DNA of 64,000 nucleotides from assembly GCA_030522415.1 (NCBI GenBank), contig CM060112.1:8785001-8849000 (forward strand), given 5' to 3'. Position 1 is the stretch's first letter. Every line of letters begins with the position of its first letter. The DNA is from Channallabes apus. Taxonomy: Eukaryota; Chordata; Actinopteri; Siluriformes; Clariidae. The position numbers and the translations under genes are program-made. The notes below the pieces were generated by a model. That model was not told the origin of the DNA. It saw nothing but the letters and a program-made list of their open reading frames with translations, and did not search any database. Of the stretch, positions 47,802 to 58,756 are shown one piece after another.

Positions 47802-48839
47802 ATAGCACCTTGATACAATGATACAATAGCACCTTATAAACAATTTTAATTACTCATCAGCTCTTATCTATTGCCTAATGCGCCAATCAAAGAAAATAAC
47901 ATAAGCATGAATAATTCAATAATCTGTTGCTCTGACAATAGCATTTCTCCTGTCTTTGAACAGCAACTACCACAGCTCAAAGACAGTATATGTGTGTGTG
48001 TGTGTATGTTTGTAATGTGTTTAATTGCTCATCAGAGGGAAATGTGCTTGTTGAGCACCACTAAAAATTAAAGTCATTTGCAATTTGTTATTTAATTGAC
48101 ATCAGAAGGTGCCACATGTGTGTTTGCATGGTGAATTAGAGTGCAATAATTAATCACATTGTCCGCTCTCACACGTAGTGATATTTGAATTTACAGTTAA
48201 GGTTAAAAGTAATAATCCAGACAACTACGAGAGAACCTAATTACATATATTACAATTTAATTAGAACAATGAAGATTTGAGAATTTAAATGCTGTACAAT
48301 ATGTATAACATTCAACACTGTCAGTGCCTAAAGTTAGAAACAGTATTATAAATAAGCTGATTAAATATTTAGAGAAAAAAAAGGAAAATTAGCTCATGTG
48401 TAAAAAAAACAAAAATACACTAACCAGCCATACCTTAAATCCACCTGCCTGATATTATATAGGTCCCCTTTCTGCTCTAAACACACACACACACACGGAC
48501 ACACAAAACAAAAGCTCTGAACAAAACCCACACATAAGACACATGGAATAAATGTAGACACTACAGTCACATTTCCACAATCTGAATGAATCTCATATCA
48601 TTTGCTAATCACATTTAAAATGTTTCTTAGTAACATGCATTCACATCAGCTACTGCAATTTTATGAATAATTTCACATGATTGGGTCACTTTCTGACCTC
48701 ACAGTATTTGATCAAGCGCCATAATACTTAGTCAACATTACCTTATACTCTAGATAAGGTCAAAGTGCTGATTTTGACCCTTAACAGCTTTCCATGTAGA
48801 GATTGATATAAAATATCCCCTTTATTTCCAATATCCTAG
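47799..48839. other. AT-rich non-coding stretch, no gene
   Basis: There is a TG run at 47992-48004 and a CA run at 48481-48496. The segment 48110-48190 has homeodomain-like TAATTAATCA sequence but nothing diagnostic. Confidence 0.45.
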
Positions 48840-50550
48840 AAAAGGTTGTAGCACAGCAGCTATGCTCATATCTACACAGAAGGAAGAATAACATTCATGA
48901 TATGTAACAGTCAGGAGTTTAGGTCAATGATTTATTTTTTAGCTTCCTCTGGGTAATATCAATAATACACATGGTATAAATATTCATTGTTATGCTGATG
49001 AGACACAGTTGTATGTCTCAGCAAAGCCAGATATAAGACACTAGCTTAATAAAGTTGATGAATGTGTAAAGGATATTATACACTTGATGCTTATTAACTT
49101 CCTTCTACTTGATTACGAAGAAAAGAGAAACACTGCTAATAGTACCGCCTGCAGAAAAAGCTTTCTGGTCACATAATAACATAAAGTAAGCTTTCTGGTC
49201 ACATAATAACTCCTTGGCCTTTCTGTTTCATTATGTGCAGGAGACCTTGGTGTAATAATTGATTCCAGCCTTTCTATTAAACATCATGCAGATATTGGTA
49301 CAACTACAGTAGTGTAGGTCTCATCCCTCCATCTCAGTGTTTAAGTCTAGGCTGAAAAATTATTTTATTTGTTTAGTTAAGCCTTTTGTGAAAGTTTTTC
49401 CTTAGGTAGCAGAGCAGATCTAGAGAATTCATGGCTTTAGAGATTTCTGGTGAATTAGTTTTCTTGGCTGTGGTATTCCCCCACTCTCATGGGCTCACTC
49501 AGGTTTGTAGTTAGTGAAGTGGCTGACTGCCTTACTTCCCAGAGCACCCTCATGTCTGTTTCCTTCTGATTTCCCATTTGGGTTATGCAATAATAGCTTG
49601 TCCTGCCAGACTCCCTGCTTGAACTCTGCATAAAATATACTTGACCTTATCAATTATGTAACAGGGAGCAAACCTCTCCCCCTCCTGCTCCTCTGCCCCT
49701 GTGTTACTCTATCTCTGTTGAGCTACACATGCCACTCCTGACTTGCCAGTGATCCTGACCCCTTTTGCTCTCTGCATGTGCCTGATATGTTCTGTTGCCC
49801 CACTTCTGATTGGAGTTCACATCACATCAACACTAGTTACCACTGCTGAGGACGGTTATTGATATACACTACCGTTCAAAAGTTTGGGGTCACTTTCTAA
49901 CTCCATGATGGTTCCTGATTTTTATTTCTTTCTACATTGTAAAGTAATGCTGAAGGCGTCCAAAAAATGCTGGAATCTCCTTTGAACAGTTGATATTGAG
50001 ATGTTTCTGCTACTTCTGCTCTGTAAAGACTTCATAACGCCTCTAATCTGAGCTGCTGTTAATTGGTCATTTTTCAGGCTGATAACTCTAAATGAACTTC
50101 TCGTCTGCAGCAGAGGTAGGTTTTGGTCTCGTCCTCCTGGGACGGCCTTCATGAGAGCCAGTTTCATTATGGTGCTTGACGGATTTTGCAAATGCACTTG
50201 ACAATACTGTTCTTGCAAGAACTATTACAGGAAGGCTGACCTCTGTGTCTTAAAATAACAAGTAACTGGTGTTTTTGTTGTTGTTACATAATTACCTAAT
50301 TCCATGTGTTATTTTATAGTTCTGAAATCCCCAGTAATGCTGTAGAATGTAGAAAATAAATCAATAAACAAAAACAAAGAAATTTGCAAGTGACCACAAA
50401 CTTTTGAACGGTAGTGTATGTGAATGCTGAAGATGGATCTATAGGAAAACGTTTTTGGGCTGCATTTAATACAAACAGTCTGGTCATAATGGCTTGTAAT
50501 TCCCAATAGTTTTAGAGCTAAAATGGCCATAAACTATTTTGTATCCAAGT
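48840..50550 (+). mobile_element. L2-type LINE 3' part, decayed, interrupted by a Tc1 derivative
   Basis: The region 48940-49060 has the [20 protein letters not shown] RT motif. The region 49240-49290 has a GDLGVIIDSSLSIKHHAD-like C-terminal RT motif of L2 (Babar/Maui-like) elements. The 3' region runs through 49320-49860 and appears to continue after 50416 with GCTGAAGATGGATCTAT. No frame is open over any length. Subfamily assignment is from memory. Confidence 0.65.
49867..50416 (-). mobile_element. Non-autonomous Tc1 deletion derivative, copy 2
   Basis: The ends CACTACCGTTCAAAAGTTT and the perfect inverse lie next to TA (49865-49866 and 50417-50418). The length is 550 bp. A 98-codon minus-strand ORF (50218-49922) keeps only the transposase DNA-binding part (LTAAQIRGVMKSLQSRSSRN, then SISTVQRRF), then runs straight into the 3' end. 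It shares this exact deletion with 26419-26980. Confidence 0.88.
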
Positions 50551-51079
50551 CTCCTTTAGTGAACAGTTGGTAACCTCAACAAAGTGGACGTCATGCAAAC
50601 TAAAATACATTTCCTGTAATATAATTCCAAATGGGACCATATAATACTCAGTTACAGATGGTACAGTATTTATTTATAGACAAGAAATATGGTATCAAAC
50701 AAATAAGGATGGGTTTCCTTTTGAGTCTAGTTTCTCTCAAAGTTTATAGGCATCCTGTTTTTAGTACAAACCTCCCTGTGGATTTTTTTTTTTATTTTTC
50801 AGGTCATTATTATTGAGTTAGAACACAAATATTTTGGATTTTGCATGTAAAAAGAAGCAGGTGCATACAGTACGATGTAGTCAGTAAAACTTAGTAGCTA
50901 AGTTCTTTATAATTGTACCCTAGTCGAAAAAGCCTCTATCCAAGTCTTTGTGTACTTGCCACACTATAAAGAGAGAGAGAGAGATATTGAGAGAGAGGTA
51001 TTTTTATTACAAATTAAAGGAAGGGGACTATTTTACCAAATACATACAAATTTACATATTGTATTCATACTGTATATAC
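50551..51079. other. Non-coding stretch, no gene
   Basis: A GA run lies near 50970-50985. No domain-bearing ORF. Confidence 0.5.
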
Positions 51080-51300
51080 CCCTATCATCCGGAGATCGCT
51101 GGTTCGATTCCCGGGTGATGCTGTAACTTCTCGCAGCCGGAGGTCAAACTCCGCCGTTGCCGGTTCGCAAGTGCCGGATGAGAAAGGAGAAGGGTTGGGC
51201 ACTGATCTAGCAACTCTGCCCCGTAAAAAAAAAAAATACTACAGAAACAACGAGAAACACTCGTTGCCCTATGCACCGATTGGTGCGGGAGGAGAAATGA
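51080..51300 (+). repeat. tRNA-derived SINE, 5' truncated
   Basis: It has a perfect Pol III box B (GGTTCGATTCC, 51101-51111) but no clear box A. The body has GGAGGTCAAACTCCGCCG and a poly-A stretch at 51226-51237. A (CA)n run (51317-51343) follows. Confidence 0.6.
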
Positions 51301-51312
51301 TGATTCATATAT

Positions 51313-51344
<32 letters not shown>

Positions 51345-51359
51345 CACATACAGTACACA

Positions 51360-51640
51360 CACTCATACGTGCACCCATACACAATATATTGTGGCTTGGG
51401 CGGGGCGGCGGCTGACGACCGTCATGCCTTGCGGGGGTTTTCTACGTGTCCACCATGAGAGAGAAGGGTGTTTGGGTTAGTGTCTTCGGCCAAGTTGGGT
51501 GTGTGTAGGTGTGTGTGCTTGATCTGTGTACGTGTGCTTGTGCTGAGTTAATAAACTACTCCCCAGCCATTTGCATTGGGGATCAAGTAAGCTCACTCGT
51601 ACTCCAAGATCCCTGCTAGCGTCGAAAAACGCTACAATAT
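51360..51640 (+). other. GC-richer TE-like segment with polyadenylation signal
   Basis: The segment contains AATAAA at 51550-51555 and terminal-looking sequence GCTAGCGTCGAAAAACGCTACA. It resembles an LTR R-U5 or another TE 3' part, but I could not identify it or find a partner copy. Confidence 0.3.
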
Positions 51641-51777
51641 GAACATGTACTTTTTTTTTTTTAAATAAGGAAAGAACCCGTGACCCTCCACCCGACCAAC
51701 AAATTTTTTTTTTTTTTGTGGTCTTAATTTTTCCTTTCTTTTTTTGGTTCAGTCATTCAGTCTATCATTTTTTGTTT

Positions 51778-52806
51778 TTAGTTTGTTAAGCTTCCGTCCA
51801 TTTTTTCTTCTTGTTGAGTGTCAGTGGGTTTTTGAGATTCTTTTTCTGTTGCTTTTTCCTTTATTAGTGACATTCTTTCTAATTGTTTCTTTTTTAAATC
51901 CGGTATCTGTAGCTGGTCAAGTTCATGTAGATATCTGTTTGTTTGTTCCTGGATGTCTATGGCTGTGTCTGGGTTTGAATCTGCTGTGCTGCATCCTGTT
52001 ACTTTACACAGAGGCTGACTGCGGGTTTTACGTTTACTGATGTGTTTTGTAGTGAACAGTTCCTCTCTTTTCCTCCTGTTTTTTTTCATAATGCTCTTTT
52101 TAGGTGTCGGTGGTGGTGGTGGTGTGCTGGTTTGTGGTTGCTGTATCACTTCTATGGATATTTTGGGGACGGAGTCTGCGTTAGGGGCGGGGTCACTGTC
52201 AGTGGTGGATACTGTACTCATTCTGTTTAGAGCTGTGTCCGTGTTGTTATCTGCTCCCGGTGCGGTGTGTGTCTCTGTGGTGGTGGTGTGTTCAGGGCTG
52301 ACCTGTTCGAGTCGCGGCTTGGTGTGTCGCTGCGGTCCGCTGTGGGCTCCGCCTCCCCGGTGTTCTCCAGCTGGCTGTCCCCGCGCCGCTGTATCCCGAC
52401 CATGTCGCCGTGCGAGCTCCCTGGCTGCACAACTCCATGCGGACAGCTCAGCCTCTTGGGCCCCACGTCCCCACACTCGAATCACCTCAGCGGCTCCATG
52501 GTGGCGAAGACCTTTATGAACGGAGGCACGTTGGATATGACCACCCGCGCCGTGGGGGCAGACAGAGGGGTGACTTTAACAGCTGCTCTCCTCACACATA
52601 TTCCACTCCGCGTCAGTGCACTCGCGAGGTCAACCCTGTTCACAAACACCACCACCGCTTTATTCATCCGGGAGGCAGAGTAGATGTTCACACCCGACAT
52701 GCTCCCCCACCGCTAACAACACGTCCTCAATCGGCACGCCGTCCTCCGGGACGCACCTGACGCCTTGCCGGAGTGACAAATTCTCCATACCGGCCTCAGA
52801 GGCCAT
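51778..52806 (-). pseudogene. LINE ORF1 remnant (Tx1/L1-like), frameshifted and deleted
   Basis: Minus-strand ATG at 52806 follows a GA-rich leader. The frames give EDVLLAVGEHVG, then SASRMNKAVVVFVNRVDLA, SPLSAPTARVVISNVPPFIKVF, then half of a zinc knuckle (GPKRLSCPHG). The pattern is that of teleost LINE ORF1 nucleic-acid-binding proteins. A deletion removes the middle before the knuckle. The 235-codon ORF 52485-51778 is the basic, proline-rich tail in a shifted frame, with KKNRRKREEL and a terminal EKESQKPTDTQQEEK stretch. Subclass is uncertain. Confidence 0.6.
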
Positions 52807-52813
52807 GGTGCCT

Positions 52814-52815
<2 letters not shown>

Positions 52816-52850
<35 letters not shown>
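52816..52850. repeat. (CT)n microsatellite
   Basis: Uninterrupted CT run just upstream of the LINE ORF1 start (GA on the minus strand). Confidence 0.93.
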
Positions 52851-52852
<2 letters not shown>

Positions 52853-52879
52853 TTTAACTTTATACTTTTTAAAGTGTAA

Positions 52880-54120
52880 CACAAAAACTCATTAAAAAAA
52901 CTGGGCAGGATGACAAACAACCTTCCGCACACCCGCTCACACCCAGCGCATGCGCACAGAGAGAGAGAGAGAGATGGCATATTGGTCTCAATGGCTCTAG
53001 ATGGTTCTAATAGCAAAAGAGAATTATACAAATTCAGATCAGCAAAGATGCATTTAAATTTATTGTCAGTAGGAATCAGTGACCAGATTTGCAAAAGTCT
53101 AAAAATAAGTAAATAGCAAACAACCAGGTTCTCAAGAGCATAATGAATAAAAGTATATTTCTGCACCACTGTAGCATATGGATGAGCAGACAAGAAGATT
53201 ATCTCACAGGGTGTGTGAGGAGTGTGTTTCTCTGGCTGAAATAATCTTTAATGTCTCTGTACTGTGAAATACACAATTTTTATTTGTTGTTGTTGTTTTG
53301 TTTGTATGGTGTTTATTTTTTTTTTATGTGTTAGAACAGTTAGTTTTATAAAAGACCTAAAGTTCTAAAAGATTAAGAATATGAAATAAGGCACATAGTC
53401 ATTAAGCAAGCACACACAGACTAATACTGTAAATAACTACAATTGAGAATCATTATTTATTCAAGCTATATACAGTATAATCAAGTGTATTTAGAGATTG
53501 AGCATATGTATGGTAATTTTAACTAAGAGTGTCAATATTCACTAATGCTTTTAGACATGAATTTCTTTATCAATTCAAATACATTTTTTGCAGCAGGCAA
53601 GTGAGAATCCAGCAGTTAAAATGGGTGTGGACCAAAACAACCAATATACTGTATCTTATTTACTGTAGATCGTCTCAGTTCATACTGTATACAAGCAAGC
53701 TCTAGCTTGTTTTGTTTGCATTAAGACAGCAATGCTATTGCCAGTTGACCCAACTGCAGGAAGTGATCCAAACATGTCAGGTATTATGGATTCCATACAG
53801 CATTTTTTCTAGATGCAAGGTGAGACAGAAATCAATACTGTATGTCATTTACAAATGGTTTTTACATTATTTATTCAATTATCTAAGCATTTATTAAGCT
53901 CCAGCTCCCACAGACGTCTTTAAATATTATCTTTTTCTACCTTTTTTTCAATAGATTGGTGGTATTTTGTTTATATCTTATTTATGGACATATTTGCAAT
54001 ATATATGGTACCAGTAAAACCTTGGACAATTCTTTACTGTATATTCAGTGGGGTTTTTTTTCAGTTTTTTCCACCAACATTGTATATTAATATTGAAGAC
54101 ACTGAAAATACTTTACTTTT
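52880..54120. other. AT-rich non-coding stretch rich in TACTGTA
   Basis: There is no gene. Seven TACAGTA/TACTGTA heptamers lie between 53425 and 54041. The last 60 bp may be the 3' end of the Tc1 fossil that continues at 55719. Confidence 0.45.
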
Positions 54121-54122
54121 TA

Positions 54123-55716
54123 CAAACCGGATTCCAAAAAAGTTGGGACACTAAACAAATTGTGAATAAAAACTGAATGCAATGATGTGGAGATGGCAAA
54201 TGTCAATATTTTATTCAGAATAGAACATAGATGACAGATCAAAAGTTTAATCCGAGAAAATTTATAATTTTAAAGGAAAAATATGTTGATTCCAAATTTC
54301 ACGGTGTCAACAAATCCCAAAAAAGTTGGGACAAGTAGCAATAAGAGGCTGGAAAAAGTAAATTTGAGCATAACGAAGAGCTGGAAGACCAATTAACAGT
54401 AATTAGGTTAATTGGCAACATGATTGGGTATAAAAAGAGCTTCTCAGAGTGGCAGTGTCTCTCAGAAGCCAAGATGGGTAGAGGATCACCAATTCCCACA
54501 ATGTTGCGCAGAAAGATAGTGGAGCAATATCAGAAAGGTGTTACCCAGCGAAAAATTGCAAAGACTTTGCAGTTATCATCATTAACTGTGCATAATATCA
54601 TCCGAAGATTCAGAGAATCTGGAACAATCTCTGTGCGTAAGGGTCAAGGGCGTAAAACCATACTGGATGCCCGTGATCTCCGGGCCCTTAAACCACACTG
54701 CACCACAAACAGGAATGCTACTGTAAAGGAAATCACAGAATGGACTCAGGAATACTTCCAGAAACCATTGTCAGTGAACACAATCCACCGTGCCATCCGC
54801 CGTTGCCAGCTGAAACTCTACAGTGCAAAGAAGAAGCCATTTCTAAGCAAGATCCACAAGCACAGGCGTTTTCATTGGGCCAGGGATCATTTAAAATGGA
54901 GTGTGGCAAAATGGAAGACTGTTCTGTGGTCAGACGAGTCACGATTCGAAGTTCTTGTTGGAAATGTGGGACGCCATGTCATCCGGACCAAAGAGGACAA
55001 GGACAACCCAAGTTGTTATCAACGCTCAGTTCAGAAGCCTGCATCTCTGATGGTATGGGGTTGCATGAGTGCGTGTGGCATGGGCAGCTTGCATGTCTGG
55101 AAAGGCACCATCAATGCAGAAAAATATATTCAGGTTCTAGAACAACATATGCTCCCATCCAGACGTCATCTCTTTCAGGGAAGTCCCTGCGTTTTTCAAC
55201 AAGATAATGCCAGACCACATTCTGCATCAATCACAACATCATGGCTGCGTAGGAGAAGGATCCGGGTACTGAAATGGCCAGTCTGCAGTCCAGATCTTTC
55301 CCCTATAGAGAACATTTGGTGCATCATAAAGAGGAACGTGCGACAAAGAAGGCCCGAGACGATTGAACAGTTAGAGGCCTGTATTAGACAAGAATGGGAG
55401 AGCATTCCTATTTCTAAACTTGAGAAACTGGTCTCTTCGGTCCCCAGACGTCTGTTGAGTGTTGTAAGAAGAAGGGGGGATGCCACACAGTGGTGAAAAT
55501 GACCTTGTCCCAACTTTTTTGGGATTTGTTGACACCATGACATTTTGATTCACCATATTTTTCCCTTAAAATGATAAATTTTCTCAGTTTAAACTTTTGA
55601 TCTGTCATCTATGTTCTATTCTGAATAAAATATTGACATTTTCCATCTCCACATCATTGCATTCAGTTTTTATTCACAATTTGTTTAGTGTCCCAACTTT
55701 TTTGGAATCCGGTTTG
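54123..55716 (+). mobile_element. Tc1-like element, family 1, copy A (intact ORF)
   Basis: The ends CAAACCGGATTCCAAAAAAG are flanked by TA (54121-54122 and 55717-55718). Inverted repeats of about 210 bp carry inner copies of the CCCAAAAAAGTTGGGACA motif (about 54317-54334 and 55505-55521), an IR/DR plan. The length is 1594 bp. Confidence 0.96.
54474..55496 (+). CDS. Tc1-like DD34E transposase, intact, 340 aa
   Basis: This enzyme binds the IR/DR ends, cuts the element out and pastes it into TA sites in the nucleus. I chose the ATG at 54474 (MGRGSPIPTMLRRKIVEQY) because it starts the conserved protein; the frame is open upstream to 54420. The N-terminus has two helix-turn-helix motifs (REIAKTLQLS-type near residues 15-55, then a second near 80-130). 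The catalytic Asp lies in VLWSDESRFEVL, the second in FQQDNARPHSA, and the Glu in SPDLSPIENIW. There are 34 residues between the last two. A GGxG-like region is seen only as PASLMVWGCMSACG. The 340-residue length is typical of Tc1. No stop or frameshift was seen, so the copy may be young. Confidence 0.93.
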   Translation: MGRGSPIPTMLRRKIVEQYQKGVTQRKIAKTLQLSSLTVHNIIRRFRESGTISVRKGQGRKTILDARDLRALKPHCTTNRNATVKEITEWTQEYFQKPLSVNTIHRAIRRCQLKLYSAKKKPFLSKIHKHRRFHWARDHLKWSVAKWKTVLWSDESRFEVLVGNVGRHVIRTKEDKDNPSCYQRSVQKPASLMVWGCMSACGMGSLHVWKGTINAEKYIQVLEQHMLPSRRHLFQGSPCVFQQDNARPHSASITTSWLRRRRIRVLKWPVCSPDLSPIENIWCIIKRNVRQRRPETIEQLEACIRQEWESIPISKLEKLVSSVPRRLLSVVRRRGDATQW

Positions 55717-55944
55717 TACTTACTTTTATTCAAAGGAGCCACATTTTGCTTTTATAGCAGCTTTGTACACTGGTATTTTCTCTGTCAACCAAATGAGGTA
55801 ATAACCTACAATGGTTTTCCCTGCAATCTTGAAGAGGTTCCCAGAGGTGTTTAGTACTTGGTGGTATGTTTTCCTTCCCTGGTCTAACTCAACAATCTCA
55901 ATTAGATTTAGATCGGCTGGCTGTTGAGGCGAGGTCATCTGATG

Positions 55945-56350
55945 TGTCAGGGTTAAAAGGGTAAAACCCAAAGGGTGCCTTGCGCCCATAGACTCTTGTT
56001 TTTTGTTGGGGTTTATTTCCCAAAACGCACCTCGGTCAGGTGATGGGGTCATTCACCTGAACCAAGATGACTGACTAATTAGTTTGGCTATAAGAATCCA
56101 GGATTTTTAGTTGACTGTGATTTGCATCTGTTGAGTTAAGCTTGCGTTTGTTTTGGTTTTTCCTGGGCCTGTTTTGTTTTCTGTTCAGTTAAGTTGTTTA
56201 AATTGTTTTTCTGTGTTTTGCCTTTTGTCATAGTTCCTGTTTTCAGTTGTTTTGGTTTTGTGTTTGTTTATATTTGTTTATCTTTCATTAAACATCTCAT
56301 CTTAACCTCTGCGCTTATGCCTTACCTGCAACCCCACTACAACTGTGACA
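55945..56350 (+). mobile_element. Solo LTR
   Basis: The segment starts TGTCAGGG and ends TGTGACA, 406 bp, with a perfect 5-bp target duplication TGATG (55940-55944 and 56351-56355). It contains a TATA-like GGCTATAAG near 56086 and an ATTAAA signal near 56287. No internal retroelement sequence is attached, so it is the product of LTR-LTR recombination. The superfamily is unknown, and it is not similar to the Gypsy LTR at 1532. Confidence 0.85.
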
Positions 56351-56583
56351 TGATGTAGCACTCAATAACTCTCCTACTTGGACAAATATTTCTTAGATAA
56401 CCTACGGGTCACAATGTCATGTTGGGAAATAAATCATGGTCCTACTACAGTAAGTGCAAACCAGTTGGGATGGCATGGCATGTTATTGCAAAATGCTCTG
56501 GTAGCCATGCTGGTTGAGTTTGCCCTCACCAACAGGGCATACCTTCTTGGGGGGGTCACACCAACACATTCACACCCTCTTCT

Positions 56584-56776
56584 CTACATTTAGGCATTTG
56601 GCAGATGCTCTTATCCTGAGTGACTTACATTTTTATCTCATTACACATCTGAGCAGTTGAGGGTTAAGGGCCTTGCTCAAGGGCCCAACAGTGGCAACTT
56701 GGTGGTTGTGGGGTTTGATCCTGGGATCTTCCGAACCGTAGTCCAATGCCTTAACCACTGAGCTACCCCTCGCCCC
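56584..56776 (-). repeat. tRNA-derived SINE
   Basis: On the minus strand the head carries a perfect box A (TAGCTCAGTGG, 56765-56755) and a box B-like GGATCAAACCC. A body with CCACTGTTGGGCCCTTGAGC and a tail ending in GCATCTGCCAAATGCC follow. Short CTACA repeats at both edges may be the target duplication. Confidence 0.8.
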
Positions 56777-56953
56777 TACAGTATGCTTCACAGTGGGAAG
56801 CACACATTCCGGAATTGTTTACCCTCTCTACATCTAACTAAGAAATGTGAGTTAGAACCAAAAATGCTTAAATATTTTGAAGAGTTTTCCACTAATCTAA
56901 TGCCCATTCCTTGTGTACAAATATCATCTGCTTGTTGTTCTCCCAAACTAATA

Positions 56954-58573
56954 CAGTGGTGTGAAAAACTATTTGCCCCCCTCCTGATTTCTTATTCTTT
57001 TGCATGTTTGTCACACAAAATGTTTCTGATCATCAAACACATTTAACTATTAGTCAAAGATAACACAAGTAAACACAAAATGCAGTTTTTAAATGAGGGG
57101 TTTTATTATTTAATGAGAAACAAAATCCAAACCTACATGGCCCTGTGTGAAAAAGTAATTGCCCCCTGAACCTAATAACTGGTTGGGCCACCCTTAGCAG
57201 CAATAAGTGCAATCAAGCGTTTGCGATAACTTGCAACGAGTCTTTTACAGCGCTCTGGAGGAATTTTGGCCCACTCATCTTTGCAGAATTGTTGTAACTC
57301 AGCTTTATTTGAGGGTTTTCTAGCATGAACCGCCTTTTTAAGGTCATGCCACAACATCTCAATAGGATTCAGGTCAGGACTTTGACTAGGCCACTCCAAA
57401 GTCTTCATTTTGTTTTTCTTCAGCCATTCAGAGGTGGATTTGCTGGTGTGTTTTGGGTCATTGTCCTGCTGCAGCACCCAAGATCGCTTCAGCTTGAGTT
57501 GACGAACAGATGGCCGGATATTCTCCTTCAGGATTTTTTGGTAGACAGTAGAATTCATGGTTCCTTCTATCACAGCAAGCCTTCCAGGTCCTGAAGCAGC
57601 AAAACAACCCCAGACCATCACACTACCACCACCATATTTTACTGCTGGTATGATGTTCTTTTTCTGAAATGCTGTGTTACTTTTACGCCAGATGTAACGG
57701 GACACGCACCTTCCAAAAAGTTCAACTTTTGTCTCATCGGTCAACAAGGTATTTTCCTAAAAGTCTTGGCAATCATTGAGATGTTTTTTAGCAAAATTGA
57801 GACGAGCCTTAATGTTCTTTTTGCTTAAAAGTGGTTTGCGCCTTGGAAATCTGCCATGCAGGCCGTTTTTGCCCAGTCTCTTTCTTATGGTGGAGTCATG
57901 AACACTGACTTTAATTGAGGCAAGTAAGTCCTGCAGTTCTTTAGATGTTGTCCTGGGGTCTTTTGTGGCCTCTCGGATGTGTTGTCTCTGTGCTCTTGGG
58001 GTAATTTCGGTCGGCCGGCCACTCCTGGGAAGGTTCACCACTGTTCCATGTTTTTGCCATTTGTGGATAATGGCTCTCACTGTGGTTCACTGGAGTCCCA
58101 AAGCTTTAGAAATGGCTTTATAACCTTTACCAGACTGATAGATCTCAATTACTTTTGTTCTCATTTGTTCCTGAATTTCTTTGGATCTTGGCATGATGTC
58201 TAGCTTTTGAGGTGCTTTTGGTCTACTTCTCTGTGTCAGGTAGCTCCTATTTAAGTGATTTCTTGATTGAAACAGGTGTGGCAGTAATCAGGCCTGGGGG
58301 TGACTACAGAAATTGAACTCAGGTGTGATAAACCACAGTTACGTTATTTTTTAACAAGGGGGGCAATCACTTTTTCACACAGGACCATGTAGATTTGGAG
58401 TTTTTTTTCACCCTTAATAACGTAAACCTTCATTTAAAAACTGCATTTCGTGTTCAATTATGTTATCTTTGACTAATAGTTAACGGTTTTTGATGAGCAA
58501 AAACATTTAAGTGTGACAAACATGCAAAAGAATAAGAAATCCGTAAGGGGGCAAATAGTTTTTCACACCACTG
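56954..58573 (-). mobile_element. Tc1-like element, family 2, copy 2
   Basis: CAGTGGTGTGAAAAACTATT ends with TA flanks (56952-56953 and 58574-58575) and long IR/DR repeats bound this 1620-bp copy. It is inserted in the fifth-family Tc1 fossil. Confidence 0.95.
57172..58194 (-). pseudogene. Tc1-like transposase, family 2 copy 2, two nonsense codons
   Basis: The protein is full length (ATG at 58194, stop at 57172) and has no frameshift, but it carries TGA at 58087-58089 (CGA in copy 1, a CpG-type change) and TAG at 57757-57759 (a Trp codon in copy 1). The catalytic residues ([19 protein letters not shown] and [10 protein letters not shown]) are intact. It retains the 11 bp that copy 1 lost. 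Confidence 0.92.
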
Positions 58574-58756
58574 TAGTTTCTTTGCTGCAATTCGACCATG
58601 AGGGCCTGATTCACACAGTCTGTACTGAACAGTGGCTCGTCATTCTAATAAACTTATCCTCTGCAGCAGAGGTAGGTCTTGGTCCATGCAGTTTATATAT
58701 TGTTTAAACCAAAAGTGTGTGGTTAAGGTTCCCTGGGGTGGACTGGGGTAAAAATA

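Larger units (their letters stand above)
55719..58690 (-). mobile_element. Tc1-like fossil (fifth family) split by three insertions
   Basis: Minus-strand pieces of one element lie in order: C-terminus at 55945-55727 (LNLIEIVELDQGRK, then IKAKCGSFE), middle at 56583-56356, further N-terminal at 56951-56778, and the DNA-binding part at 58690-58576. Between them sit a solo LTR, a SINE and Tc1 family 2 copy 2. The order matches a teleost Tc1 family known to me. Flanking copies A and B may also have inserted into its ends. Confidence 0.75.

Noticed and set aside
52040..52519. Plus-strand 159-codon ORF rich in Val and Cys
   Set aside because: It is antisense to the LINE ORF1 remnant and has no domain of its own.
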